A DNA stretch of 64,000 nucleotides from Pectinophora gossypiella. Taxonomy: Eukaryota; Arthropoda; Insecta; Lepidoptera; Gelechiidae. The stretch lies in NCBI RefSeq assembly GCF_024362695.1, contig NC_065417.1, positions 6,565,001-6,629,000 of the forward strand, in the 5' to 3' direction. The translations under genes were made by a program, and so were the position numbers. Every line of letters begins with the position of its first letter. Position 1 is the stretch's first letter. Under the pieces are notes generated by a model that was given only the letters and a program-made list of their open reading frames with translations, made no database searches and had not been told where the DNA came from. Positions 45,505-57,123 of this stretch are shown here, piece by piece.

Positions 45505-45610
45505 GAAATACATAAATAGAAAATAAAAGATAAACATAAAGAGTACAATAGGTGGCATTATTGCTAAGTAGCATCCTCTTCCAGACGAGCTTTGCATAGG
45601 AGGTATTGAA
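45505..45610 (-). mobile_element. E-type LINE tail, related subfamily
   Basis: aggtggcattattgctaagt agcatcctcttccagacgag parallels the E-tail block, with a changed and imperfect stem (attgct with agcat). Confidence 0.5.
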
Positions 45611-46427
45611 TATTATTTGATATACTTAGTAGAATAGTTTGGATAAGTATAAGTAGTTAATTAAATGTCAGTCAAATGTGCAATTTGTCACTTCAAAAAA
45701 ACAGTCCGCAGTCACATTTGAATGCAATACATCGCGGCAATCTGGCGCAGATTCAAAATGATGGCGGACATAAACGCATCTCGTTATACTGAAGACAGGA
45801 TGGAAACCTTAACAAATTACCGTGCGAACGCGACGAGTCACACTGTAAATTGACAAAAGCCTAATAAAAATACGGTAGTGACATGTTTAGTACACAACAG
45901 ACTTGCGAACTGATGGTCTGTACTACATATGGGCACCTTAATACAATGTTTCAATGTGAAACACGGCTATAACCTTTTAACGGTAAGAAGTCACTCAATA
46001 AGTGTGCCAAACAAAAGACATCAACGCGCTCCGAAAGAATATTATTAAAATTACACAAAAATAGAAGAAAAATACCTATTCATATTTCAAAAATATATTG
46101 TTTTTTTATTCTTTTATTTTTTTAAGTCCGATGATTGTACCTCCCTGTCTGATATATATTTGTCCTAATTATTATATTTATATTTATGCAATAAAAAATA
46201 AGTTTGTACTTTACCAAGCCAATACTTTGTAATCAGAAAAAGTAAATGTTTATGTAAATATGATTATGTTCGCAAGCTAAATATAGAGTCTGTATTATAG
46301 AGCAATCTACAACATTAGTTACGAAACACCAATTCCGCATATTATTATCTAGTATATAATTTATTTTAACAGCCGTGTTACTAATAACATCCTATGTTGC
46401 GAACGTATATATTCCATAACATAGACA
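45611..46427. other. Unassigned sequence
   Basis: Nothing recognised. Confidence 0.5.
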
Positions 46428-46485
46428 GAAACAGAAAGCTCGGTGAAGCGTGGGTACTTAGTTCATCTTGCAATGGATGTACAAT
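46428..46485 (+). pseudogene. RTE-type LINE 3' end, short piece
   Basis: One frame reads TESSVKRGYLVHLAMDVQ, the same block as at 23625-23775 (minus) and 58937-59050. Confidence 0.6.
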
Positions 46486-46743
46486 CAAACAGCAAAAGTG
46501 CAGTCACTGAGCCCAGCGAATTATTTGTAAACAGTGGTGAAATTATGAACGATTAGTTGTCATAATTATAAAATGTATGTTTTTGTAGGTGTTTTTGGTC
46601 TATTACAGAAACGACATGTAACCAGGAGGTCTTATGACCACTTGCGCAACCAGTTAATTTATTACTTTGCAAGAAACTGATTGGACTTTTGCACCTTATC
46701 GTACCTATGACTAGCCCAATTGGAAATGTAGTCGTGGGCTAAT

Positions 46744-46948
46744 GTTACTTGGCCGAACAAATGAAGAGCTCTGAGGGCTCTCACCCGGTACAAAATTTAA
46801 GACAACAGGCGAGAGGGCGCCTAGTTGGTCGCGAAACTCGACTCAGGGCGTCGTTTGAGAGAATTATATTTGATAGAATTAATCGACCCTAGTGGGCCGA
46901 TAGCGATAAGCACTGAAAGAGGAAAATCGTCGACCACGCCGGCGGAGG
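46744..46948 (-). mobile_element. Jt fragment lacking its tail
   Basis: An inverted Jt 3' UTR runs from ttggccgaacaaatg to gaccacgccggcgg. It lacks the last ~40 bases and the A-tail, so it has been deleted or rearranged after insertion. Confidence 0.65.
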
Positions 46949-47237
46949 TGTTACATTCCATAACGAGTGCTGTGAACATCATTCACTCTATGCTTCTTGT
47001 CATCCAGGGCATTAAAATGATATGATACATTTAATCTAAATGAGATATCTACCAAAAGTGGCTGCAATTGTTTTATAAAGCTCTCCCCTTCAGGCGCTTA
47101 TTTACCAAAAGTTTGCTGGTTGATATATTGATATCACTTTTGTATAAAAAAATCGCGAAACCAGAATTGACGAGAACCGACAGCTTTTGTCAAGAAACAA
47201 ATTAAACTATCGTAACATTTTATTCGATTCCGTGATA

Positions 47238-47300
47238 TATAGTCTCTGCTTACCCCGGTGGGAAATAGGCGTGAGTTTATGTATGTATGTATGTATGTGA
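47238..47300 (+). mobile_element. RTE-type LINE 3' tail with ATGT repeat
   Basis: The block agtctctgcttaccccggtg with ggaaataggcgtgagttta, then an ATGT microsatellite, matches the ends at 28340 and 62222. It is only the last ~60 bp. Confidence 0.7.
47279..47299. repeat. ATGT microsatellite
   Basis: Five units of atgt at the end of an RTE-type tail. Confidence 0.85.
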
Positions 47301-47306
47301 TATATA

Positions 47307-47393
47307 TTTTTTTTACCTTTGATGGGTTGCTCTTGGCCCCAGACTTGCCCGAAGGCATTAACGAGGCCTAAGATGGAGCGAGCTCGCCCAGAA
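47307..47393 (-). mobile_element. Second 3' end of the FKARVN-type LINE
   Basis: A T-run (47307-47314), then tttgatgggttgctcttggc and gcattaacgaggcctaagat match 56938-57010. The last few codons (GELAPS-like) remain before homology ends. The left flank is an RTE-type tail with an ATGT repeat. Confidence 0.65.
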
Positions 47394-47567
47394 TATTTAA
47401 GTATTATCAAAACATATTATTTTAAGAAGCAACTTTCATAGCATTTTATGAAATTTAAGCAAATAAGCGGCGAATATCCGATGACTGCTAATCATAACTA
47501 TATATTAATAAGAGTGTATTTTCATATACTTGTGAGTAATACTTATAAGTATATATAAGATAAAAAT

Positions 47568-47645
47568 AAATGAACAGAAATACTTACAGAAAAAAGAGCA
47601 CAACTGGCAACCTAATTGCTAAGGAGCAATCTCTAATAATACTGT
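47568..47645 (-). mobile_element. E-type LINE tail, related subfamily
   Basis: ggcaacctaattgctaagga gcaatctct parallels the E-tail block. Its stem attgct/agcaat (47615-47630) is perfect although the bases differ from the first two copies. Confidence 0.5.
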
Positions 47646-47929
47646 ACGTAAGCTGTAGGTGTTTTTGTCTCAACACTCTGTTGGCAAATTGCAATAATGC
47701 AACCTTCCGCTGCATCAGCCACGCACAATATGCTCTGATTCTCACACGTTGCATTTACTACCTAGCCGGTAACACTTAGAATCCAAATTACAGGTGACGC
47801 TCAGTCTCACGTGAAAGAGTACTAATTAACAGTAAGCAGCTTTGTCTCCGCTGGAACTAGGATGAGGAACTGTGACGGCGAATTAAAAAATAAAGATAAG
47901 TGATAACAACGCAATGTGGAGTTGAAAAA

Positions 47930-47992
47930 TTTCCGGCCAAGTAGTTAATGCCATCTGCGGCAAATCTACAATAAGTCACGTCAAAAAAAAAA
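47930..47992 (+). mobile_element. Ultra-short Jt retroposon with 12-bp target duplication
   Basis: Only the last ~60 bp of the Jt 3' UTR plus an A-run are present. It is bracketed by ggagttgaaaaa at 47918-47929 and 47993-48004. It starts at tttccggccaag, close to the start of the copy at 48090-48149. Confidence 0.85.
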
Positions 47993-48029
47993 GGAGTTGA
48001 AAAAATTTAGAACTCAAACGACTATATTC

Positions 48030-48240
48030 CAATTGGAGTAGTCAGAGGACCATCCGTCGCAAGATGAACTTAGTACACACGCTCATCGATTTTTTTTTTA
48101 CGTGACTTATTGTAGATTTGCCGCAGATGGCACTAACTACTTGGCCGGAACGCTCATCGAGCTTTCCGTTAGACCAACGTGATAAGATCGAGCCGTATCA
48201 CCACCTATAATGGACGAGTCAACGGCGTTAGTGAAAACTG
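48030..48240 (-). pseudogene. RTE-type LINE 3' end split by an ultra-short retroposon
   Basis: The minus strand carries the same LTESS / YLVHLA block as 23625-23775, interrupted by the 60-bp Jt insertion at 48090-48149. Its far 3' part, ccaattggagtagtcagagg read backwards, is the family's usual tail. Confidence 0.6.
48090..48149 (-). mobile_element. Ultra-short Jt retroposon with 11-bp target duplication
   Basis: A T-run (48090-48099) leads into the inverted Jt tail, which ends at the ggccgga border. The direct repeat acgctcatcga lies at 48079-48089 and 48150-48160. It interrupts an RTE-type 3' end (48030-48240) whose sequence is continuous once one repeat and the insert are removed. Confidence 0.85.
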
Positions 48241-48327
48241 GACATAAGGTATCAATATCTCATTGGTGCAAGTCCGGTACAGGGGTGCGAACCGACGCTC
48301 CCCGTTTGAGAAACAAGCCAGACCAAC

Positions 48328-48343
48328 TCACACACACACACAC
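48328..48343. repeat. CA microsatellite
   Basis: Eight ca units. Confidence 0.8.
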
Positions 48344-48450
48344 GTCCTAAGGGACTTCAAGAGTGTCTACAAGTTGCCTTCTGATTACTTGTAACTATGA
48401 CTAAATATTTTTGAAATCAGAGAAACCTTGAAAATGGGATATAAATAAAA

Positions 48451-48650
48451 ATCATCATCACCAGCCCATTAACGTCCCCACTGCTGGGGCACGGGCCTTC
48501 CCTATGGATGAATAGGGAGATCGGGCCTTCAACCACCACGCGGACCTAGTGCGGATTGTTATTAACGACTGCTAATGCAGCCGGGACCAACGGCTTAACG
48601 TGCCTTCCGAAGCACAGAGGAGCTCGAGATGAAAAAGCCTTTTGCGAAAG
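48451..48650 (-). mobile_element. SINE-D, 5'-truncated copy
   Basis: It matches the 3' two thirds of the copy at 18149-18447 in reverse: a cat repeat, agcccattaacgtccccact, the central domain (48578-48616) and tcgagatgaaaaagcctttt. Homology stops where the 5S-like head would begin. Confidence 0.8.
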
Positions 48651-48777
48651 TAAATAAATAAAAATAATAGAGTGTAAAGATTATTAAACTATAAAAAAAA
48701 TACAGTCTCATTACGAAGATAGAAAAGTTTTGATTGCTTTAGTTACTTTAATTACAAAGTTTTTATATTATTTTATT

Positions 48778-49097
48778 ATGGTATTTTAAACTAATTAAAC
48801 TATTAACATTGCATTTTATGGTGGTTTATTTACAGTAAAAAATTACTATGATATAGATCCGCTATACCTACCTCTTTATTATAGGTAGTTTCTTTACATA
48901 AATTCATATTAATACTCTATTATCAATTTGAATATATGTACATAAAATACCTATAATAAAGAGGTACAGGAGGGTACAGGGGATTGTAATCAACCAGAGT
49001 AAGTTTAAGCCGACCTAGCGGATAGTAAATTAACTGTGTTTAATTTACTGTTAATAAACCACCATAAAATGCAAGGGTAATTAGTTTAAAATACCAT
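48778..49097. mobile_element. Fold-back element, ~320 bp
   Basis: The outer arms (48778-48838 and 49044-49097) share tggtattttaaactaatta and ttttatggtggttta inverted, with one 8-bp indel. An inner 19-bp pair lies at 48869-48887 and 48948-48966. gatccgctat and agcggatag add a third pair. It looks like a MITE whose arms cover most of its length. Confidence 0.7.
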
Positions 49098-49185
49098 AAC
49101 AAATAGCCGAAGAATTACTTCTTCCACATTTCCACGTCACGGCGTCGTTTTAACGTGAAAATTCACTTCGACTATTTGTTATGGT
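49093..49185. mobile_element. Fold-back element, ~93 bp, abutting the previous one
   Basis: accataacaaatagccgaag (49093-49112) pairs with cttcgactatttgttatggt (49166-49185) with one mismatch. Its left end shares accat with the right end of the 320-bp fold-back. Confidence 0.65.
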
Positions 49186-49975
49186 CTTTGGGTATTTTTG
49201 GTATTTGTATTTGTTTTGTAATTTTCTTTTCAATGTACCATTTCTTTATTATTATTATTTTATGTATATTTATACGCCTACATGCAGGCTGAACACATTA
49301 CAACATTGTTATTTGAATTATTCTACCACCTTTTTGTATATTATGCGGTCTCGCAAATCAATTGATTTGATTTGATTTGAACGGAATCGCTACATTTTAC
49401 GACGTGGTCAGGCCCCAATCTACTCGACAAATATTGTTTTAAGTTCTTCTGGCGGCGTTGCTACATATTTATTTCCTTTATAGGATATTTTTATTCACAC
49501 AATAATTAAAAACAATAAAAAAGTCACCTTCTCCAATGCTCACATCGAGGTAAGGCACCCAACAAGCTGGCAGCATTGACTCTCTGAATTGCCAAACTTA
49601 TCAATAATTTACCCAACTTAACTTATCTTTCCTTTATCAATTACTTAACATTTCATACAATTGTAGAAAAAAAATGGAAATTCGTAATAGAGCGAGTAAG
49701 AAAGTCTCGCCACAACCGATCCTATGAATCAAGCTCGAACCCTGAGACGGTTGTGGTTGACGACTTGCACATCCTGCTTTGCGAAACGGAACCGTATTGC
49801 GTAGCGTTATGGGTTATGCTAAGATGCGCAAGAGTTGCGGTTTCCGCCGCGTGCCATTGTCTTGCAGTTATCTTGGATATGTGTCAGTATTATAGCGCGA
49901 TGCAACGTGACAAGTCCGCCTACGTAGATGTCTGATTAGCTGCAGGGCAATGACTTTTTAGTTGATACTATTTTT

Positions 49976-50050
49976 TTTCTTGACGTGATTTACCGAGATT
50001 TGCCTCGTTTGGTATTTAATTTACTACTTGATTGGACTAATGGGGAGAAC
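49976..50050 (-). mobile_element. Degenerate Jt fragment
   Basis: A T-run followed by cttgacgtgatttaccgaga and later ctacttgattggactaatgg follows the inverted Jt order with heavy divergence. Confidence 0.45.
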
Positions 50051-53000
50051 TAAAATTAAGATAGATAACATGTCTTAGAATACAAGACAGTTAATTAGGA
50101 TATAAACGAAAAAGGTTACCACTTCGGCGCGAAGCCGACTTACTTAAGTTGAAATTGGTAACATTTATGTTTAAATATGAACTAGGTACATTAAAATCCA
50201 ATGATGCCAAACACCACATAGACAAGACATGTTGGTTTAAAAACCTCCGAGATTGATTCGGGTTGAGAACAGGTTCACTATTTTGTCCCGTTTGACTCCT
50301 TTAAGAGAGAGCAACGAAAAAAAAAGAAATGTACTTAAGGAATATAATATTTGAGGCGACAAAAGAATGGATAACACGGTAATGTCATGAATCAACCGCG
50401 AGCACTTATCTGTCTTATAAAAATCATCTTAATCACGACGGAATATAAATTATAATTACTCATTAATAAGTAGATTTAAAAATGTCCGTTCAGCATACAA
50501 TTAAATACTTTCACAAACCATTAATTTCAGGCTTATCGATCAAAACACGAAATCTTTAAAAGCAGGTGACAAGTAGGTCAGTGCCGAATTTTCCGACACA
50601 TTTAATAAAAAGCAGGTGTACTATCGTAAAAAACTGATTTTTCCAGTCTAAAAACTAAAATACCTTGTCGAATGTCTAAAGAAGAGCAGTCCACTTTCTA
50701 TCGAAGGCAATAATTGATTGGAGTCAATCGGTGTGAAGTGTATTCGGAAGAAAGTGCCCGATGGCAGAGTCGCGACACCTTGCGTGCACTGAGTTTTAAT
50801 ACCTCGTCTACGTAAAGTGGAACGACCATCGCGATGTCATAAAATTTGCACTCTGATACCATGGCTTTCCCATAATTGTCACACACAAGAGACCCACTCT
50901 TTTTATTGCTGTAATCGATAATATAGTGATACCTTTTCTAAAGCATGAATAGATAACGGATATATCTATGCTGAGAAGAATAACAGAGATTTGTTATGCA
51001 CTGCTTCACTGCGTATTCAAAAACTAATACAAGTTTTTAGGTTAGTAGGCAATGGATTTTCATTAGAATATCATCTGTTTGAAAACATAAAGACTGACGC
51101 AGGTAATTTCAATGTCAACTAGATAAGAAACAATAGAAACAGGGCTGCGTGGTAACGTAGCACTGTCAACTGTGAACGTGCGTTGCATCTAGAACATTCG
51201 ACAATCATTAAGCCACAGTCATTAGGTCATTACCGCAAGAAAGCAAAGTAAATGCACAGATACATGATATTCATATGAATGGAAAGAAAGTAGACGTTCT
51301 TCCGCAAATCGTTCTTTTCCGACGACATCACCTTTTAATCTCGACTTGGAAATTCGAGAAACCGTGCGCCCCAGTTTTAAGAAATTGGCGCGTAATTATC
51401 AAATTATCTTATATGGCTCAGATTCTCACAACATATACCATGGGTTCTTAAAACACGGAAGGGCAATTACTTATTTTTGTTTACAATCGGTAGCCTTATT
51501 ATCATACTCAGAGAACGGTTCGAGCATCATTTACAATCACTTTTTAGGGCTTACATTCGCATTAAGCTGGTCTTTTTGGGGACGGGACCAGACTTATTTA
51601 CAACCTAGCGCTTGATATAATTTGTTCGTGCACTGTACGGAAGTCATTATACTTACCATCAGCAATAAAAACTTGTCGACCCATTAGCCGAGTTCTTCAG
51701 AAACCCGAGACAATCAAGCGAGCGAACCCGCCTGATACATCCGAACGGTAAGCAACACCAACAAAAACACCACTCATGCACTGACCCCGGCAACCAAATT
51801 ATCTAACTGTTGCTCAATTTTGGACCCAACACACGCAGACCTCTCAATAAAAGAGCCCATTATTGAACTTGAATTCCAATACTATTGTTAACTAGATCGG
51901 GGCGCCCCAACTTTCAAACTGTTTAGACGAAAATTCCAACGCTCAATTCTTTTGTTAATGTTTAGTTAGCCATGCGCAGAGGTATGTCTTACTTAACGCT
52001 CATTGTGAAGTAGACATGAAAAGGTTAAGTTTCGATACAAAAGAATCATCCTTACCGACATCGGAGACACAGAAATCTCAGTGAAATACAATGCCGGTTA
52101 TTTTCTACTCATACATGATAACATTGCCGGAAAACTCGTATTGTCTCATGACTGTTGGTAACAGACTTATGGTTGCAAAAATTCGTCAAACACGCTTTCT
52201 GATTTCGTATGCTAACGTAAACGTTCTTTAATACAAAAACTATTGTTTAAGTGTTGTTTGTCTAGTTGTTTGTTATGCAAAACTGATGTGCATTAGATGG
52301 TGGCGGCAATTTTATCGGCTCATTGACATGAGCTTTACAAAAAGTATAATTTCATATCAATCGATAAGTGTGTAGGGTGATGTGTTGACGTGCAGCTATT
52401 CAGTTATTCGCTATTACAGTATTGTGAGGGTCGGTAGTGAAGCGTAGCTGTAACGGTGCGGGCAGCATGATGACTACGACCTCCCCTAGTCGCGCTAATA
52501 CGCTATACACCGTATAAATAACTTGTAATCAATGTAAACGCTGTAACAATGATCGATAAATATGTCTAATAGGTATATTGAAGTCTGATAACGCTGTGAA
52601 AAGCTCCCGGGCTCATTTTCCTAATGTGCAACTATTGTTTAAAGACGTCTATAGTCACAGACTATATTTTCCATTTAATGATTATTTCATTATTTATTTA
52701 AATATCTACTCTTTTTAGTATTAAAGACACTGCAGTACAGATGTCATCTTCATCAAAGATATTTTCACAAATCTAATATTTACTTACACGAACTTGTCGA
52801 GAGACAAGAATTCCAGAAATGCACAATTTATGCAAACGAAACTTTCCCCTTACTATTAGCATAGACAATAAATAGAATGTGTTTACTAGTTAGCTAACTC
52901 GGCTAATACGTTCGGAACATTAGGAGAGTTGCAAAAATTATACAACAGCTGTAAAATTATGCATATTGTAGAAATGCAGCCGGTGAACGGTAATAAAGAC

Positions 53001-53237
53001 ATATTTATTACCAATGACGCATCTGAGCGTGTATTATGGCAACATTCGTAATTTAAAAATAAAACGACGTAACGTGTCTAGACTCGGGGAAAGTAATGGT
53101 CATCTTTCTTTTCACTCGCCGAATGATACACGCCGGCGTGGGTGCAGCGATTTCGTCAAATGGCTAATAATAGTAATTGTATCTGAGCGTCTTCTATTTC
53201 AAATTAAAAATTGCGTAAGTACATGAAATTAACTCAT
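50051..53237. other. Repeat-poor unique sequence
   Basis: None of the window's repeat families is found in this 3.2 kb. No exon is convincing. It is a candidate for conserved noncoding DNA. Confidence 0.45.
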
Positions 53238-53350
53238 AAAAAAAAGTTTATTTCGTTTACAATAACCTTAATTAACAATAATCAGGGTTGGAGCCTGCTA
53301 GTAAGTGCAAAAACACCTGTGACAACAGGATCCGCTCCTCCATAGCCATT
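53238..53350 (-). mobile_element. Probable antisense LINE tail
   Basis: aaaagtttatttcgtttaca then gcaaaaacacctgtgacaac aggatccgctcctccatagc has the layout of a reversed LINE 3' end. It is the only such piece found in the repeat-poor 50-56.8 kb stretch. Confidence 0.3.
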
Positions 53351-54220
53351 CTTAATTATACAACATATTTTACCGCTTATGTTGGTAGTTACTTTATTTT
53401 TACAAGGCAATTAAGTTCAGAGTTCTTAAGGAACATTGAACGTACTCATCCAAACTTTGATTAACGTGGAAGGAAATATACATATAAGTACATTTTTATA
53501 ATCCGTCAAACAGGAATGGATTGTACTTAAATACTTAATTCTTACTAATTCATATGTTGTTCTACCAACAAACTATTTTATAGTTTGGCGGAACTTAAAT
53601 ATAATCAATAAGTATGTTATCTTGAATAAAAGTACTTAAAAAAATACATAGATTTTATCATTCTGAGGAAATGCATAGTTTTATATTTAAAGCGACTATA
53701 TATGAACACACCCCGGATCGTAACTCAAGCGTCTTGTCTTCTTTATCTGTACTACATACAGTGGCTCACTCCGTATGTATCGACAATTGGAGCGTAAACG
53801 CAATTTCTCGGCAAAATATTTCTCCCGCGATCGACGCTGAAGCTGAATTCAGATTAATATTCTAAACACAGTTGTCTGCAATCCATACTGTTTTTGTTAT
53901 AACGTTATAGATGACGTTATCTACCCAGATGTGCAACACGATGTAACGTACTGTTATTATACTTTCAACACATTAATTCATCTGAATGTAGGTAATTCTG
54001 TCTATGAATAGTAAAATGTGGCATGTGTCGGAGCAATACATCAGACTTTTACTCTCCGAAGAATAAATAAAAAGGACCGTAGTGTTAACTGGTTAATAAG
54101 TCTTCGCGGGCGGAGACGATTAGAGGGAGAAATCTGTTAATTGCAACTCTCGTCACGAGACAACAGGGTGCATTATTACAACGACTTCCGTCAAGTTTAT
54201 TGTGTTAATTAGATCAATCT

Positions 54221-54257
54221 CCGACAATAGCGAGCGATGAACCGCGACTATTGTCGG
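54221..54257. promoter_or_regulatory. Paired Sox-like sites in inverted repeat
   Basis: ccgacaatag and ctattgtcgg are exact inverted repeats 17 bp apart, each holding an ACAATAG Sox-type core. They lie in repeat-poor sequence with a nearby ttaatt motif. Confidence 0.35.
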
Positions 54258-55620
54258 CGACAAAGAAACGTGGTCAAAGAAACTAGGAACACCATGGCAG
54301 ATCAATAGACCAAAAGAAATTATTAGTAGAAACGCGTTTGTTTACCATAATAACCATAGTAATTACGACGTACACGTCTATGAAATAATTGCTATAATTC
54401 TTCTCACACAAGAAAATGCATATACTTAAGTTGTAAAAGCTGTGTTCATACAGCGGATATAGGAACAGAGAATGTTGTGAGTATTACGTACCTATTTGTA
54501 TCACGGAGTTAATTGTTAGGTATTATGAAAACCTGTATTTGTGGTTATAACACAAAGAATTGAATCGTAAAAAGAAGATGGGTAAGGTATTTTAATAGTA
54601 TAAAAGAAAGACATTTAATTTTCTTACTTATTAAAACAATACAGGCTACGATACCACATCATAAGGCTATGATAGGCAGGTTATGATTGAAACTTTGTCA
54701 CGAACTTCAAGAACATAATTACAGGTTTGTAATTTGTTGTTGTAGAAACTGAAAGAGTCTAAATAAGAACTTTCAAAAGAACTAATTGCTAGAGATACTT
54801 GCACCGCGTATGGGTACATTGACATCGCTGTCAATATCACCGCACTATTGTAGGAAAGGTAACAATGCGCCGCCGCGGGATGTGACAAAAACTGTCGCGG
54901 CGTGAGTCGTTCACCCCGAGGAAATCGCAACATCTGCGAGTAAAATCAACTCGAGAAACCATCGCCAGGAACTAATCGATATTGGGTACGCCCATATCTG
55001 GGATTTGTATCGATTATTCGGATTAGCGCGCCCGTGCGCAACCGCACGGAAACAGACGTCATATTTGAACACTGAAAATTTCCGAGAAGACTTTCTATTT
55101 CAGACCACGTTCTAGTTTCCGCAGACGCGATTACCAGTCATTATATACAAATTCATATACTTACAAACAAGACGTTCTTCATAACACACGAAATGTTCCT
55201 GACTTACGATGCAATTTAGGCTTTGTTCCGCGATGTGGCCGTCTATAGAGAGGCTGATCAGAATATCGAATGGAAACAGATCCGCAACTAGGGCGGAGCC
55301 GTGCCGACGGCAGACAAGCTGATGAATGACACGACCGTCGGCATAATACTATCATTGTCATTAATAATTTGGAATAACAGCTTCTCAATTTTCAGTCGAT
55401 TATCGACGTAATTATAGGTACGTCAGTTGAACTTCGCTCATGCCGAATTTTGTGGGTCATCGAGTTTTTGTTAAATTAGAATGGGGATAAGTAATCCATG
55501 TATTTCTGAATGATTGGACTCGGCGTCATCCTAATTAATTAGGTAAGTACATATCCATAATATATTTTTTTATTTTCTAAAAATTTCAGCATCAAGTTAC
55601 AACTTTTAAGATGTTTGTGA

Positions 55621-55637
55621 TAGATAGATAGATAGAT
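55621..55637. repeat. TAGA microsatellite
   Basis: Four taga units in otherwise unique sequence. Confidence 0.8.
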
Positions 55638-56812
55638 TATGATGGATTCCTATTTCTGACCTATGCTTATAAATCCTGTAAGTATTATAACTTGTCTGTA
55701 GGTAATTCTTTCGTTATTCCGGTTTCGTTGTAGAATGAAAATAATGGATTAGCGATAAAGATCTATTTGACATTGTTTTATTGTAATTTCTTCAAGTCAC
55801 GCAAATCAAAGAACATTTATAGTTCATCATTGTTGACTGGAGGTTTTATTGAGAATTATTTCTGCATTCTAGGAAAAGATTGTGATTGGTAGTTACATAA
55901 TATTATATTGTAAATTTTTACTTTAGTGACATGTTGCCAGCCAACCGCCTGTACGCCTGTAAGTAACTACTAATAAATCCTTCATGTTAGACACAGAAAT
56001 AATATGCCTTTGTTGACCTGTATGACATATTTGTAATGATAAGTAGCATATAACTTTTTCATAAGTTGTGGATAGGAAAACATAATGAATCCAGACATTT
56101 TAAAAGCTGTTTAAACGCAATACCAATTATCCAACAGGCTCCACCAGACTGTGTTTTATAACACGCGTTAAACTGAATAAAAACCTCCATAGTGCTGTAG
56201 TTACGTAGAGACGACAGCAAGACTAATTGCGCCTGCGCTTCCTCCACGTTGTGGCATATGATCTATGTTGTTGCTTACTAGTAGATATAACTGGACATCT
56301 TTTACGGAAGTACTTAAGGAGTGGTGAGTTTAATATTTACACAATATTCTGCGGATTGCTGATTTTCGGTCTCATATAGGTATGAACCAGGAATTTACAT
56401 AAACAAATGAGTTGAGTGAGGCGAGACTAATTCGTTGCATGTCTCTATAACTAACTACTATAACCGTAACTTGCAGTCCGCATATCGCGCGGAACGGGAT
56501 AAAAAGAGAATTGGTTTATTTATCGCATAGCCAACAGCATCAGCTTACTTATCACACCGCGCACGATATGCAGGCGCTATGCTACAAGCCCACGATGACT
56601 ACTAAACAAAATTAATGGATGACTTGGGAAAAAAATATAGTGCTGATTCAATCTTGACAAATTCTTCGCATAATTAAAACACATAATAACGGGTTCTTAC
56701 CGCGTTTAAATGGGGATTTGAGACTCCCGATGTGTTTTAATTATGATAATAACCGCGTACTTAAACTTAAAACAATGTATAAATTCTTCGCATGTCTCTC
56801 TGCTTGGCAGTA

Positions 56813-56906
56813 ATTTTTTTTTGGACTTGACTTATGGTAGATTTGCCGCCAATGGCATTAATTGCTTGGCTGGATATATGGGGAGCGCTGAGGGCTCTCA
56901 CTCAGC
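56813..56906 (-). mobile_element. Jt fragment, inverted
   Basis: A T-run and tggtagatttgccgccaatg, then gcttggctgg and gagggctctcactc. It lies within ~25 bp of the A-tail of another LINE (56929) in the same orientation. Confidence 0.65.
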
Positions 56907-56928
56907 AATATCTATCGGTATTTCGGTA

Positions 56929-56991
56929 TTTTTTTTTACCTTTGATGGGGTTGCTCTTGGTCCCAGACTAGCCTGAAAGCATTGACGAGGC
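56929..56991 (-). mobile_element. 3' UTR and A-tail of the FKARVN-type LINE
   Basis: A T-run at 56929-56937 is followed by tttgatggggttgctcttgg and the cagact/gcattgacgaggcct block. The same block recurs at 47307-47393. Confidence 0.65.
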
Positions 56992-57123
56992 CTAAGATGG
57001 AGCGAGCTCACCCAGAAGGTGCCTGTTCACTCTGGCCTTGAAAGCACCCGGGTTATTTGCATTCGGAAATAAAGAAGACGGCAAAGAATTGCACTCCCTA
57101 GTAGTGCGCATAATGAAGGACGA
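56992..57123 (-). pseudogene. LINE reverse-transcriptase C-terminus (FKARVN type)
   Basis: On the minus strand 43 codons and a stop read SSFIMRTTRECNSLPSSLFP, then NANNPGAFKARVNRHLLGEL and APS. This is the classic end of many LINE polymerases: R-T-R-WNSLP (the W is C here), FP, then FKARVNRHLLG. The rest of the protein is absent and a stop lies upstream. A 3' UTR and T-run (56929-56991) follow on its 3' side. Confidence 0.75.

Larger units (their letters stand above)
53351..56812. other. Repeat-poor unique sequence
   Basis: Apart from the Sox-like pair (54221-54257) and a TAGA run, nothing is recognised. GC rises near 54870-55075. Frames at 54667 and 55179 lack splice context. Confidence 0.45.
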
